From assembly GCF_009677585.1 (NCBI RefSeq), contig NZ_WKYV01000035.1, forward strand, positions 1 through 45,303: a stretch of DNA of 45,303 bases, written 5' to 3'. The notes under the pieces were generated by a model. The model was not told where the DNA came from. It saw only the letters and a list, made by a program, of their open reading frames with translations, and made no database searches. The position numbers and the translations under genes are program-made. Below, in pieces: positions 31,204-40,350 of the stretch (positions are counted from its first letter, which is position 1; every line of letters begins with the position of its first letter). Origin of the DNA: Lactonifactor sp. BIOML-A5 (GTDB lineage: Bacteria; Bacillota; Clostridia; Lachnospirales; Lachnospiraceae).

Positions 31204-31896
31204 TTATGCTATTATCGTTTTTATCTTTTCCCGGTTGCTCACTAGATGTTCAATCATGGCCGCTCTCGCCTCTTGGGGATCATGATTTTTAATTGCGTTG
31301 AGTATCATTCTATGTGTGCGTATGGTTTCCTGGGTTAGGGAATACTCTGTAATATTGATAAAAATAGAAATTCCTGACTGTATCACAGGTATGATATTGG
31401 GCATCACAGTATTCTTGCTGCACTTGGCAATTAGACCGTGAAATTCTATATCTTTTTCCATATGCTGCAGCTCCTGCTCACATAATACTTCTACTTCTTT
31501 TGCTACTTTCTCTAATTCTTCGATCTCTTCCTCCGTTGCCCGTTCTGCAGCCAGGGCAGCAATCTCAGGCTCGATAATCATGCGTACCTCGCATAGGTCC
31601 AAAGCCAGCTTTCCCTTATCTTTCATAAATCGAAAGCCCAGGGGATCGTCTACCATGCCGGGATGGTCGCATACAAAGGTGCCGCATCCCCTTCGTATCT
31701 CTATAATATTGCGTGACACCAGGATCTTGATTGCCTCACGGATGGTGCCTCTGCCCACGCTCAGCTGCTGGGCCATATCGAATTCATTGGGAAGCTTATC
31801 GCCTGCTTTTAGCTGCCGCTCAGTGATCAGTCGGATTATCTGCTCTGACACCTGTTCCGGCAGCAGCTTTTTGTTATTGTTCAGTGACTCTAACAT
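31204..31896 (-). CDS. GntR-family regulator, FCD/FadR type (230 aa)
   Basis: N-terminal winged HTH (residues ~10-75: EQIIRLITERQLKAGDKLPNE, LSVGRGTIREAIKILVSRNIIEIRRGCGTFV) and a C-terminal helical FCD domain (~95-225) with the metal/ligand residues typical of the group (EVRMIIEPEIAALAAERA; DIEFHGLIAKCSKN; HRMILNAIKNHD). Such proteins bind sugar acids, fatty acids or carboxylates. The gene stands alone between the two dehydratases with its own promoter. A near-perfect palindrome there (31972-31989) suggests autoregulation. It may also control a neighbouring dehydratase. Confidence 0.9.
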   Translation of the reverse strand: MLESLNNNKKLLPEQVSEQIIRLITERQLKAGDKLPNEFDMAQQLSVGRGTIREAIKILVSRNIIEIRRGCGTFVCDHPGMVDDPLGFRFMKDKGKLALDLCEVRMIIEPEIAALAAERATEEEIEELEKVAKEVEVLCEQELQHMEKDIEFHGLIAKCSKNTVMPNIIPVIQSGISIFINITEYSLTQETIRTHRMILNAIKNHDPQEARAAMIEHLVSNREKIKTIIA

Positions 31897-31971
31897 GCCT
31901 TATACCTCATTTACCATTCCATTTTCATTAATACCCAGAGGCACTTCTATATGTATGCGCTCCGGTCAGAC

Positions 31972-31989
31972 GTACGGCATCTGCCGTAC
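31972..31989. promoter_or_regulatory. Palindromic operator at the FadR-like gene promoter
   Basis: GTACGGCA-TC-TGCCGTAC is an 18-bp inverted repeat lying about 10 nt past the -10 box of the GntR gene. It differs from the GACGTCATACGTC sites, so the two GntR proteins probably read different operators. The CAGACGT just to its left echoes that other motif. Confidence 0.65.
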
Positions 31990-31997
31990 ATTGGATT

Positions 31998-32003
31998 ATT
32001 TTA
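31998..32003 (-). promoter_or_regulatory. Extended -10 promoter of the FadR-like gene
   Basis: TGTTAAAAT on the minus strand is a TGn-extended -10 box (5 of 6). The -35 region is weak. Confidence 0.45.
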
Positions 32004-32069
32004 ACACGTTATTCCTCTGAAATCCACAGCAATCCGGCATTTTTCTGCAATATTCTGCCTGTTGGTCCT

Positions 32070-33794
32070 TTAGTAGCCGGCACCTTTCATAGCAGAAAGA
32101 GCCGAGCTTGTATATCTGCCAAACAGACCGCTGCGCCGTGGTCTGGAAATAATTCCCTTCTTGCTGCGCTCTTCTAATATTTTTCCTACCTCCCCGGGAG
32201 ACATCTCTTTCCCGTTAATCCCCACAACATCTATGGTTCTCTCAGGAATATTATAAGAGATGATGTCTCCGGTCTCGATGAAGGCCAGAGGGCCTCCGCA
32301 TGCAGCTTCCGGAGATACATGGCCAATGGCAGCTCCCCTGGTAGCCCCTGAAAATCTTCCGTCTGTCACCAGTGATACCGTTCCATTTAGCCGCTCGTCG
32401 CACACAATGGCCTCTGTGGTCATCAGCATCTCCGGCATCCCGGTGCCCCTTGGTCCTTCATATCGGATGACTACAACGTCGCCGGGATTAATTTCCCCGT
32501 CAACCACAGCCTGGTAAGCCTCTTCTTCTCTGTTGTAAACCCGGGCTGTCCCCTTGTGGATCCGCAGTTCCTTAACACAGGCTGAGTATTTGACTACAGA
32601 ACCCTCCGGTGCGAGATTCCCTTTTAGGATCGCAATAGACCCCTTTTCCTCAGCTTTCTCCACAGGAAAGATAACCTCATCTCTGGTGAGGCCATAATTA
32701 GACAGATAACCCAGATTTCTTTCAAAGAAATTCTCCTTCGTCAACATGTCCAAATTCTCTCCCAGAGTTTTTCCGGTGACTGTCATAACATCCAGATTCA
32801 GCATGTCTTTCAGATACCACTGCACCATTGGTATGCCGCCGGCAAACCAGAAAGCTTCCGTGAGATGCTGCCCCGAGGGAGTTATATTTCCCAGATGGGG
32901 TACCATATGGTTGATCTCATCAAAGAGATCCGGGGAGAGCTCCAGACCGATCTCCCGTGCAATGGATGGGAGATGAAGGGTGGCATTGGTGGAGCCTCCG
33001 ATGGCACTGTGGATAATGACTGCATTCCGGAAGGCTGCCTCTGTCATAATATCCCCGGGCTTTATATTCTTTTCCACAAGACCCATAATCGCCCGGCCGG
33101 CCTTTCTGGCATAGGACTGGATATCCCGCATAGTAGCCGGCATCACTGCGGATCCGGGCAATGCCATGCCGAGGGCCTCTGCCATACACTGCATGGTACT
33201 TGCGGTACCCAGAAATGTACAGGCCCCGCAGGAAGGACACCCCGTAAGCTTGTAATCCCTTACTTCCTGATCTGAGATCGCCCCCTCCCGTTTCTGACGC
33301 AGTGAAATATCCCCGGCCACCAGTGAAGTTGTCATATTCGGTCCCGGCCTCATGCTGCCTCCCGGTATAAATATAGCAGGAATATTCAGCCTGGCTGCCG
33401 CCTTCAGATGGGCGGGAATGGACTTGTCACAGGAAGAAGCCAGGATCATTCCATCCCAGGGATACACAGATCCATGAACCTCTACCATATCGCAGATAGC
33501 CTCTCTGGATGCCAGTACATAATTCATTCCGTCATGGCCCTGGGCACAGCCGTCACAGATATCCGTGGTGTGATACTGGGCGGGAAAGCCCCCGCGTTCA
33601 AAGACACCGTACTTTGCCTGTTCCATCAGCTGTGATAAATGTGTACTCCCCGGATGGCTGTCCCCATATACATCTTCCAGGAGAATCTGGGGCTTTGTAA
33701 TATCCTCCTCATCCCATCCGGATCCCATATTCAGGGCATCCAGCTGCGCCCAGTAGAGACGCTGGGGCGCACTCTTTTGCTGTATGTTGCTCAT
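32070..33794 (-). CDS. IlvD/Edd-family sugar-acid dehydratase, second copy (574 aa)
   Basis: Same family as 29212-30933, with the same cluster cysteines ([28 protein letters not shown]) and C-terminal [24 protein letters not shown], but clearly diverged from it (roughly half the residues agree in the segments I compared by eye). It is co-transcribed after a GntP-type transporter, so its substrate is likely the aldonate that transporter brings in. The start is ATG 33794, with AAGGAGG 8 nt upstream; the ATG nine codons earlier has none. Two dehydratases under related control suggest two different aldonates or epimers. Confidence 0.9.
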   Translation of the reverse strand: MSNIQQKSAPQRLYWAQLDALNMGSGWDEEDITKPQILLEDVYGDSHPGSTHLSQLMEQAKYGVFERGGFPAQYHTTDICDGCAQGHDGMNYVLASREAICDMVEVHGSVYPWDGMILASSCDKSIPAHLKAAARLNIPAIFIPGGSMRPGPNMTTSLVAGDISLRQKREGAISDQEVRDYKLTGCPSCGACTFLGTASTMQCMAEALGMALPGSAVMPATMRDIQSYARKAGRAIMGLVEKNIKPGDIMTEAAFRNAVIIHSAIGGSTNATLHLPSIAREIGLELSPDLFDEINHMVPHLGNITPSGQHLTEAFWFAGGIPMVQWYLKDMLNLDVMTVTGKTLGENLDMLTKENFFERNLGYLSNYGLTRDEVIFPVEKAEEKGSIAILKGNLAPEGSVVKYSACVKELRIHKGTARVYNREEEAYQAVVDGEINPGDVVVIRYEGPRGTGMPEMLMTTEAIVCDERLNGTVSLVTDGRFSGATRGAAIGHVSPEAACGGPLAFIETGDIISYNIPERTIDVVGINGKEMSPGEVGKILEERSKKGIISRPRRSGLFGRYTSSALSAMKGAGY

Positions 33795-33823
33795 TGGTAA
33801 AACCTCCTTTTCTATATGCAAAC

Positions 33824-33858
33824 AGAGGCTGCCTCCGGATAATGGAATGACAGCCTCT
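33824..33858 (-). terminator. Intercistronic hairpin between the transporter and second dehydratase
   Basis: AGAGGCTG (33824-33831) and CAGCCTCT (33851-33858) form a perfect 8-bp stem with a 19-nt loop. There is no long T-tract, so it probably tunes relative expression rather than ending transcription. Confidence 0.5.
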
Positions 33859-33887
33859 TGCTTTTCCTATGCGATCGCCTTGTTCTG

Positions 33888-35276
33888 TTATATCATCAGT
33901 CCAGGCAGGAATCCCTGGAATAAGGAAAGAATTGATACGAAGATCAGTATGGCCACGCCTGCTACAAATCCGCCGATACTCCATCCGCGGATGGTATCCG
34001 TAACCGATATACGGAAGAAACGGCTGATAGCCCAGAATCCGGAATCGTTTGGCAGAGAAAGACCAATTCCGCCTGCGCAGATTGCAATTGCACAAAGAAT
34101 CGGAGATACTCCGCTTGTTGCAATTGTGCTGGACATAATTGCTGCAGTTGTCATAAGTGCAACCGTTGTGGACCCCTGTGCACAACGGATGATCTGTGCA
34201 ATCAGGAAGCAAAGGATTAAGATTGGAATACTGAAGCTGGATAAAGTACCTGCTACGTAATCTGCAATACCTGTTGCCTGAAGAACCTTACCGAAAGCTC
34301 CGCCGGCACCGGTGATTAACAGAATCAAACCTACCTGGTCAGCAGCCTCCGTCATAATGTCAGTTGCAGTTTTCTTAATGTATTTTCTGGAAATGACTGC
34401 TGCGTAGATAACGCCTACCATCATTGCAAAGTTTTTGTTGCCGATGAAGGTAACAAAAGGAACAATTGCAGCTTCCTTGCCCACTGCCAGGGGAACAAAG
34501 CTTCCTAAGAGAATCAGGACAATAGGAACTAACAGAATTGATAATGCTTTGCCTGCTCCCATTTTATCTTTGCTGTCACCTTTTGCCATCTGTGCCTCTT
34601 CCTGGTCCAGATCCTCAAAGGTATAGAAATGGTTATTCTTATGATCCTGCTTGTTCAGGAAAGAACCGTACACGATTCCCCCCACCAGCATACCGACAAA
34701 TGCTGAGATAAGAGCATAAAAGAAAAAGATACCGATTTCAATCCCCAGCTCCTCGGCAACCGCAAGCGGAGGTGCTGTTGGCAGTACCAGCGCAAAGGTA
34801 CAGGTAGTTGCAACAGAAATTGCACAGGCAAAGTTTACCATAGAAATCTTTGTCTTTTTGGACAGTACACGCAGCATAGGAGCAAACATAATATAAACAA
34901 CATCGCCGAATACCGGAATACCTGTGATAAATCCGGATAATGCTACTGCGATGGGAGATTTCTTCTCTCCGAATGCACCTAAAATCTTGTTAGAGATAGA
35001 CTCAATACCGCCGGATTCAAACATGAATTTACCCAGCATAACACCAAGACCGGTAACCATACCGATACCGCCCAGGGTTCCCCCGAATCCATCTGTAACA
35101 GTCTGTGCCACATCTGCCAAGGGCATATTTACTAATACACCGGTACCGAAAGCAGTCACCAGCAAGGCAACAAAAGCATTCAGCTTAAACTTAATAATTA
35201 ATACGAGTAATACGGCAATTGCAAGAATGAAGATTCCAATCAGCAAAGGCCCTGTAACCATTTCTCCTGAAAACAT
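33888..35276 (-). CDS. GntP-family gluconate/aldonate:H+ symporter (462 aa)
   Basis: A polytopic transporter with ~12 hydrophobic helices. GntP-family features include FGGTLGGIGMVTGLGVMLGKFM near residue 70, GAGGAFGKVLQATGIADYV near residue 320 and CAQGSTTVALMTTAAIMSS near residue 370. Members import gluconate, idonate, fructuronate or related acids. It is the first gene of the operon, after a promoter with two GACGTCATACGTC-type operators, and is followed by a dehydratase, which supports aldonate uptake. The ribosome site is a GGGGG run about 10 nt before the ATG. Confidence 0.92.
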   Translation of the reverse strand: MFSGEMVTGPLLIGIFILAIAVLLVLIIKFKLNAFVALLVTAFGTGVLVNMPLADVAQTVTDGFGGTLGGIGMVTGLGVMLGKFMFESGGIESISNKILGAFGEKKSPIAVALSGFITGIPVFGDVVYIMFAPMLRVLSKKTKISMVNFACAISVATTCTFALVLPTAPPLAVAEELGIEIGIFFFYALISAFVGMLVGGIVYGSFLNKQDHKNNHFYTFEDLDQEEAQMAKGDSKDKMGAGKALSILLVPIVLILLGSFVPLAVGKEAAIVPFVTFIGNKNFAMMVGVIYAAVISRKYIKKTATDIMTEAADQVGLILLITGAGGAFGKVLQATGIADYVAGTLSSFSIPILILCFLIAQIIRCAQGSTTVALMTTAAIMSSTIATSGVSPILCAIAICAGGIGLSLPNDSGFWAISRFFRISVTDTIRGWSIGGFVAGVAILIFVSILSLFQGFLPGLMI

Positions 35277-35340
35277 AAATGTTTTCCCCCTTTTCTCCTT
35301 TTCTTTTCGCTATCACCAGAATCCTCCCGGCAGGTGATAA

Positions 35341-35353
35341 CACGTATGACATC
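35341..35353. promoter_or_regulatory. Second GACGTCATACGTC-type site at the GntP promoter
   Basis: CACGTATGACATC, read on the minus strand as GATGTCATACGTG, matches the 13-mer at 11 positions. It lies about 20 nt past the -10 box, and about 46 bp from the first site. Confidence 0.55.
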
Positions 35354-35372
35354 TCATCCATTCCATAAACCG

Positions 35373-35401
35373 ACTATATCAAATCAGACGTCATACGTCA
35401 A
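35373..35401 (-). promoter_or_regulatory. Promoter of the GntP-dehydratase operon
   Basis: Minus strand: TTGACG (35396-35401), 17-nt spacer, TATAGT (35373-35378). Confidence 0.8.
35387..35399. promoter_or_regulatory. GntR-type operator over the GntP -35 box
   Basis: GACGTCATACGTC, identical over 13 bp to 31007-31019. It overlaps the -35 hexamer and spacer, a repressing position. Confidence 0.75.
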
Positions 35402-35475
35402 GAGGAAACATTAATTATGTTGAAATATTATAAATTTTCAATTAAATTTTTGTGCATTATTTTATTGGTAAGTTT

Positions 35476-36174
35476 TTACATGTGGAAATATCCAGGGTAT
35501 TCTTCCAAAATACCCTGAAAATGTTTTCTGTAGGTTCCCAAATGCCTGTCATAAAAATGCTTCAGGTCAAAGTCAGCAGTCATCCCCAGCAGAAGAATAT
35601 GTGCAATATCTTTGTGCTCCATTAAAATGCCTTCCAAATCCGTCTGGTTCACGATCGCGTCCAGATACCGCACCCTATCATAATGAGAGCTTACTTTTTT
35701 CACCGCGTACCAGGTGATATCCTTTCCTGCAGCTGAATAAATCAAATGGTGAAACTTATCATCCAGTTTAAAAAAAGAATCTATCTTATCCTCTGCATGA
35801 AGGGCCTCCTTTTGCCGATCCAGATTTTGTTTCAGGCACTCCATCTTCTCCCCCGGAACATTTCCCGCAAGCTGGCGGATAATCTCAGGTTCAATCACGG
35901 AACGCAAAAAATACCCCTCCTTCAATATATCAATGTGGATCAGTGAAACCCTGGAACCGCTCTGGGGATATACATCCACCAGCGTTTCCTCTTTCAGCAT
36001 CAGGATGGCTTCATGTATAGGGGTTCTGCTGATGCTAAGCAGATCTGTCAGTTCTCCTTCATTCAGTGTAGTCCCCGGCAGCAGCTGAAGTGTCATAATA
36101 TTGTGCCGCAGCAAACGGTATGCATATTCTCTGTTGTTCTCTTTTTCTCTTTTCTCTACGATTTTAATTGGCAT
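35476..36174 (-). CDS. GntR-family regulator, FCD type (232 aa)
   Basis: Winged HTH at residues ~15-75 (LRHNIMTLQLLPGTTLNEGEL, LLSISRTPIHEAILMLKEETLVDVYPQSGSRVS) and a C-terminal FCD helical domain (YFLRSVIEPEIIRQLAG; KLDDKFHHLIYSAAGK; EHKDIAHILLLG). Position beside the GntP operon and divergent from the uxu operon makes it the best candidate for the GACGTCATACGTC operators. A 12-of-13 copy of that motif lies in the shared intergenic region. AAGGAG lies 8 nt before the ATG. A weak promoter (TTGACG 36242-36247, extended -10 TACGCT 36219-36224) fits the start. Confidence 0.88.
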   Translation of the reverse strand: MPIKIVEKREKENNREYAYRLLRHNIMTLQLLPGTTLNEGELTDLLSISRTPIHEAILMLKEETLVDVYPQSGSRVSLIHIDILKEGYFLRSVIEPEIIRQLAGNVPGEKMECLKQNLDRQKEALHAEDKIDSFFKLDDKFHHLIYSAAGKDITWYAVKKVSSHYDRVRYLDAIVNQTDLEGILMEHKDIAHILLLGMTADFDLKHFYDRHLGTYRKHFQGILEEYPGYFHM

Positions 36175-36305
36175 AGCCGCACTCCTTTCCGGTCTCTGTG
36201 TTGTTTATTCTGATAGGAAGCGTATCATATGCCTGAGGCTCCGTCAATAAAAATAAGAAGTACAAATCAGGAAGCATACTTATATGATAAGAAGGAATAT
36301 TATAC

Positions 36306-36318
36306 GACGTCATACCTC
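36306..36318. promoter_or_regulatory. GntR-type operator in the GntR/uxu intergenic region
   Basis: GACGTCATACCTC matches the 13-mer of 31007 and 35387 at 12 positions. Confidence 0.65.
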
Positions 36319-36368
36319 TTTGTGAAATATATACATTTTTCCCATTCGGATGTTAGTGGTTTTTAATA

Positions 36369-36397
36369 TTGATCTTTGATTTAATATTTGCTATAGT
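36369..36397 (+). promoter_or_regulatory. Promoter of the uxu operon
   Basis: TTGATC (36369-36374), 17-nt spacer, TATAGT (36392-36397). Confidence 0.65.
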
Positions 36398-36405
36398 GTC
36401 AGTAA

Positions 36406-36424
36406 GGTAAACTAATATATTACT
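36406..36424. repeat. AT palindrome, copy 1, in the uxu leader
   Basis: The core TAATATATTA (36413-36422) is a 10-bp palindrome preceded by GGTAAAC and followed by CTTC. It begins about 9 nt past the -10 box. Confidence 0.6.
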
Positions 36425-36496
36425 TCAAGCACCATTTCCATTCCATTTTCACCTTATTTCAATTTTAATCGCGCAATACCCAGAAATAAGGCTTTT

Positions 36497-36516
36497 GAAT
36501 TAATATATTAGTTTCC
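36497..36516. repeat. AT palindrome, copy 2, in the uxu leader (inverted)
   Basis: GAATTAATATATTAGTTTCC is an inverted copy of copy 1 (the same core flanked by AACT and TTC), 88 bp away centre to centre. The two could be a pair of operators joined by a loop, or pair in the mRNA as a long stem. Confidence 0.6.
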
Positions 36517-36605
36517 TATCTAATATCAAAGTGCTGACTGCCCTGGAACTGCCGGGGAGAGCATCAGTACATAAACCTTTATTTCATTCACAAGGAGATC
36601 TTAAA

Positions 36606-37628
36606 ATGAAAGCAATTAAAGTAATTGAGCCATTTAAAGTTGAAATTGTAGATGTACCAAAGCCAACGATTCAGAATCCAGACGATGTTATTGTACGCAT
36701 CACATCCGGCGGTATCTGCGGATCTGATATCGGAATCTATAACGGTACAAACTCTCTGGCCACTTATCCGCGCCTCATCGGCCACGAATTTGGAGGCATT
36801 GTAACAGAAATTGGAGCAGACGTTATGAATGTAAAAGTAGGCGACAAAGTTGCTGTGGATCCGGTAGTAAGCTGCGGACACTGCTATGCCTGCAAAATCG
36901 GACGCCATAATGTCTGCCGTGACCTGGAGGTCATGGGTGTGCACAGAGACGGAGGCTTCTCCGAATTCGTCTCCGCTCCCGCACAGAACGTCCACAAATT
37001 CCATAAGGATTTTGATGAATCCTACTTAGGCCTGGTAGAACCATTCACCATAGGAGTGGAAATCAACAACCGCGCACAGGTGACAAAAGGTGACAAGGTA
37101 CTTATCATGGGTTCCGGCCCAATCGGTATCGCCGCCATGCAGGTTGCCAAACGAAACGGCGCAGAGGTTATCATGACCGATCTGGTGAAAGAGCGGCTGG
37201 ATAAAGCCCTGTCCATGGGAGCAGACGAGGTAGTTCTGGTCTCTGAGGAAAATCTGGAAGACCGATTAATGAAATTCACAGACGGCGAAGGAATTCCCGT
37301 TGTGGTAGACACCGTGTGCATCCCGTCTTCTTTTGAACAGAGCGTACAGCTGGCCTGCCCTGCAGGACGGATTGTATGTATCGGTCTGAAGGATGCCCCG
37401 TCTCAGATTACCATGGCTGATATTACAAAAAAGGAGCTTACCATCGTAGGTTCCCGCCTCAACAACAACTGCTTCGACGAAGTCATCGCAGGCTTTGAAG
37501 ACGGCTCTCTGCATCCGGAAGATTTGATGACCAAGGCATATAACTATAAAGATATTATGGACGCTTTAACCATGATCAAAGAGCATCCCCAGGATGTACT
37601 GAAAATCGTATTAAAATTCGAAGATTAA
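36606..37628 (+). CDS. Zinc-dependent dehydrogenase of the medium-chain family (340 aa)
   Basis: An NAD(P)-dependent polyol/sugar-acid dehydrogenase. Catalytic zinc ligands: Cys38 (GGICGSD), His60-Glu61 (IGHEFGG). Structural zinc cysteines 90, 93, 96 and 104 ([15 protein letters not shown]). Rossmann motif [11 protein letters not shown]. It resembles the LgoD/RspB/idonate dehydrogenase branch. ATG 36606 is chosen because AAGGAG lies 8 nt upstream. It is first in a four-gene operon with uxuA, uxuB and a larA homologue, so it probably oxidises a hexonate (galactonate, gulonate or idonate) to feed fructuronate or tagaturonate. The substrate is inferred. Confidence 0.88.
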   Translation: MKAIKVIEPFKVEIVDVPKPTIQNPDDVIVRITSGGICGSDIGIYNGTNSLATYPRLIGHEFGGIVTEIGADVMNVKVGDKVAVDPVVSCGHCYACKIGRHNVCRDLEVMGVHRDGGFSEFVSAPAQNVHKFHKDFDESYLGLVEPFTIGVEINNRAQVTKGDKVLIMGSGPIGIAAMQVAKRNGAEVIMTDLVKERLDKALSMGADEVVLVSEENLEDRLMKFTDGEGIPVVVDTVCIPSSFEQSVQLACPAGRIVCIGLKDAPSQITMADITKKELTIVGSRLNNNCFDEVIAGFEDGSLHPEDLMTKAYNYKDIMDALTMIKEHPQDVLKIVLKFED

Positions 37629-37665
37629 TCACATACTACCCTATTATGAAAGGAGAAATCAGCAT

Positions 37666-38709
37666 ATGAAAATGTCATTTCGCTGGTATGGCGACGACGA
37701 TGCCGTAACTTTAGAAAAGATTCGTCAGATCCCAAATATGAGCACAATCGTAACCGCAATCTACGACGTCCCCGTAGGTGAAGTCTGGAGCGAGGAAAGT
37801 ATAGAGGATTTAAAAACAAAGGTAGAGGCTGCCGGCCTGGACTTTGAAGTAATCGAGAGTGTACCTGTACATGAAGATATTAAGCTGGGCAAACCCTCCA
37901 GAGATCAGTACATCGAAAATTATAAGGAAAACATCCGCCGTCTTGGCAAAGCAGGCATCAAGGTTATCTGCTATAACTTTATGCCCGTATTTGACTGGAC
38001 CAGAACACAGCTTGACAAAGAACTGCCCGATGGTTCCAATGCCCTTGTATATTATCCGGAACAGATTGAAAAGATGGATCCCCTCACCGGAGAATTATCC
38101 CTTCCCGGATGGGACTCCAGCTATACCAAAGAGACCCTGAAAGAAGTATTTGACGACTATAGTAAGATTACGGAAGAAGATTTGTGGAGCAATCTGGAGT
38201 ATTTCTTACAGGCTGTAATTCCCACCGCAGAAGAATGTGACGTTAAAATGGCCATCCATCAGGACGATCCGCCCTGGAGCATCTTTGGACTTCCCAGAAT
38301 CATTACCTGTGAGAAGAATCTGGATCGGATGTTATCCTTAGTGGACAGCAAATACAACGGACTTACCCTGTGCACGGGTTCTCTTGGGGTATCTCCTTCC
38401 AATGATCTGGTACATCTGGCAGATAAGTATTCCGCAATGGGAAGAGTTCACTTTGTGCATTTGAGAAATGTAAAGATTCTGGACGGAGGATTTGAAGAGG
38501 CAGCTCACTTCTCAGCCTGCGGCAGTCTGGATATGGTAGGAATTATGGCTTCTCTGCATAAAAACGGCTTTGACGGCTATATCCGTCCGGACCATGGAAG
38601 AATGATCTGGGGCGAAACCGGCAGACCCGGCTACGGCTTATACGACAGAGCCCTGGGGGCAACCTACTTAAACGGTATCTGGGAAACTCTTGATAAATTA
38701 GGGAAATAA
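37666..38709 (+). CDS. uxuA: D-mannonate dehydratase (347 aa)
   Basis: Converts D-mannonate to 2-keto-3-deoxygluconate, using Mn2+ or Fe2+ in a TIM barrel of the xylose-isomerase-like fold. Signature segments: [65 protein letters not shown] (metal ligands), [15 protein letters not shown] and [12 protein letters not shown]. Length is normal for the shorter Firmicute form. GAAAGGAG lies upstream, 38 bp after the zinc dehydrogenase stop. Confidence 0.95.
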   Translation: MKMSFRWYGDDDAVTLEKIRQIPNMSTIVTAIYDVPVGEVWSEESIEDLKTKVEAAGLDFEVIESVPVHEDIKLGKPSRDQYIENYKENIRRLGKAGIKVICYNFMPVFDWTRTQLDKELPDGSNALVYYPEQIEKMDPLTGELSLPGWDSSYTKETLKEVFDDYSKITEEDLWSNLEYFLQAVIPTAEECDVKMAIHQDDPPWSIFGLPRIITCEKNLDRMLSLVDSKYNGLTLCTGSLGVSPSNDLVHLADKYSAMGRVHFVHLRNVKILDGGFEEAAHFSACGSLDMVGIMASLHKNGFDGYIRPDHGRMIWGETGRPGYGLYDRALGATYLNGIWETLDKLGK

Positions 38710-38726
38710 GAAAGGACTTGTGTTCC

Positions 38727-40340
38727 ATGAAATTATCACAGGAAGCATTGAACAATAAAAATATGTGGGAAGAGGCTGGCTTTGCCCTTCCCCAGTACGA
38801 CAGGAAGGCTGTTGCGGCAAAAACAAAGGAAGCACCGGCCTGGATACACTTCGGCGCCGGCAATATCTTCCGCGCATTTACAGCTAACCTTCAGCAGACC
38901 CTGTTAAATACAGGAAAAGCCGATACCGGGATTATAGTAGCAGAAGGTTTTGACTATGAGATCATTGAAAAAATGTACCGTCCCAATGACAATCTAAGTG
39001 TACTGGTTACCTTAAAGTCTGATGGCACCATTGAAAAAACCGTCGTGGGCAGTATCGTGGAATCTGTCATCGTGGATTCTTCCAATGTTGCAGAATGGAC
39101 ACGCTTAAAAGAAATTTTTACTGCTCCCACACTTCAGATGGTAAGCTTTACAATCACTGAAAAAGGTTACAATCTTTTTGCCGCTGACGGAAGCTACTTC
39201 CCTCCGGTGAAGGCTGACTTTGAAAATGGTCCCCAGGCTCCTGTGAGCTATATCGGAAAACTGACCGCGCTGGTCTATGAACGCTATCTTGCCGGCAGAC
39301 TTCCCCTTGCTCTGGTAAGTATGGATAATTGCTCACACAATGGCACCAGACTTCACGATGCAGTAATTGCATATGCGAAAGCCTGGTCTGAACACGGACT
39401 TGTTCCCAAGGAGTTTCTGGACTATGCAGAGGATCCTGCCTGCATCTCCTTTCCATGGTCTATGATCGATAAGATCACCCCACGCCCTGATGACAGCGTA
39501 AAAGAAATGCTGAAAAAGGACGGTTTTGATGATGTTGAGGCTATTGTTACCAGCAAAAACACCTATGTTGCAGCCTTTGTCAACTCTGAAGAACCTCAGT
39601 ACCTGGTGATCGAGAATGCATTCCCCAACGGACGTCCGAATCTGGATGAGGCAGGAGTTATATTTGCAGACAAGGAAACGGTAGATAAGGTAGAGAAGAT
39701 GAAAGTCTGCACCTGCCTGAATCCGCTTCATACTACCCTGGCCGTATACGGCTGTCTCCTGGACTATACATTAATCGCAGATGAAATGAAGGATCCGGAA
39801 CTGAAAAAATTAGTGGAGATTATCGGTTATCAGGAAGGGCTTCCGGTTGTCGTGGATCCCGGCATCATCAACCCCAGAGAGTTTATCGACGAAGTGCTTC
39901 AGGTCCGCATACCGAATCCTTTTATGCCCGATACCCCTCAGCGGATTGCCACGGATACTTCTCAGAAACTCGGCATTCGTTTCGGCGAAACCATCAAAGC
40001 TTATGCGGCCAGTGATACTCTGGATGTGAAAGATCTGAAGCTTATTCCTCTGGTTCTGGCTGGCTGGTGCCGCTATCTGCTTGCTGTAGACGATAACGGG
40101 AATGCATTTACGCCAAGCTCAGACCCTCTGCTGGAAAGCTCTATGGCATGTGTAAAAGATATTAAGCTGGGACAAAAGGGCGATTTCCATGCCGCACTCC
40201 AGCCCATCCTCTCCAATGCTGCTATCTTTGGTGTAGACTTATATCAGGCTGGCCTTGGGGAAACTGTGGAAGCGTTATTTGCAGAATTAGCAGCAGGTCC
40301 GGGTGCCGTAAGAGCAACACTCAAGAAATATACCGCCTAA
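38727..40340 (+). CDS. uxuB: D-fructuronate reductase / mannitol-dehydrogenase-family protein (537 aa)
   Basis: A long-chain polyol dehydrogenase that reduces D-fructuronate to D-mannonate with NADH. It has the N-terminal dinucleotide domain (WIHFGAGNIFRAF, residues ~33-45) and the family catalytic Lys-Asn-His set in MKVCTCLNPLHTTLAVYGC. At 537 aa it is about 50 residues longer than E. coli UxuB, as is usual for the Firmicute form. The start is ATG 38727, with AAAGGA 10 nt upstream; the TTG three codons earlier is too close to it. It follows uxuA by 17 bp, so fructuronate is the natural substrate, although tagaturonate and mannitol enzymes share the fold. Confidence 0.9.
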   Translation: MKLSQEALNNKNMWEEAGFALPQYDRKAVAAKTKEAPAWIHFGAGNIFRAFTANLQQTLLNTGKADTGIIVAEGFDYEIIEKMYRPNDNLSVLVTLKSDGTIEKTVVGSIVESVIVDSSNVAEWTRLKEIFTAPTLQMVSFTITEKGYNLFAADGSYFPPVKADFENGPQAPVSYIGKLTALVYERYLAGRLPLALVSMDNCSHNGTRLHDAVIAYAKAWSEHGLVPKEFLDYAEDPACISFPWSMIDKITPRPDDSVKEMLKKDGFDDVEAIVTSKNTYVAAFVNSEEPQYLVIENAFPNGRPNLDEAGVIFADKETVDKVEKMKVCTCLNPLHTTLAVYGCLLDYTLIADEMKDPELKKLVEIIGYQEGLPVVVDPGIINPREFIDEVLQVRIPNPFMPDTPQRIATDTSQKLGIRFGETIKAYAASDTLDVKDLKLIPLVLAGWCRYLLAVDDNGNAFTPSSDPLLESSMACVKDIKLGQKGDFHAALQPILSNAAIFGVDLYQAGLGETVEALFAELAAGPGAVRATLKKYTA

Positions 40341-40350
40341 GGAGGATATC

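Larger units (their letters stand above)
36175..36605. promoter_or_regulatory. Divergent control region between the GntR gene and the uxu operon
   Basis: This 431-bp gene-free stretch holds, from left to right: a TGATA/TATCA inverted repeat near the GntR -10 (36211-36228), the weak GntR promoter, a GACGTCATAC-type site (36306-36318), the uxu promoter (36369-36397) and two copies of an AT-rich palindrome downstream of it. No coding sequence is seen. The uxu mRNA leader is about 200 nt, unusually long. Confidence 0.6.
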
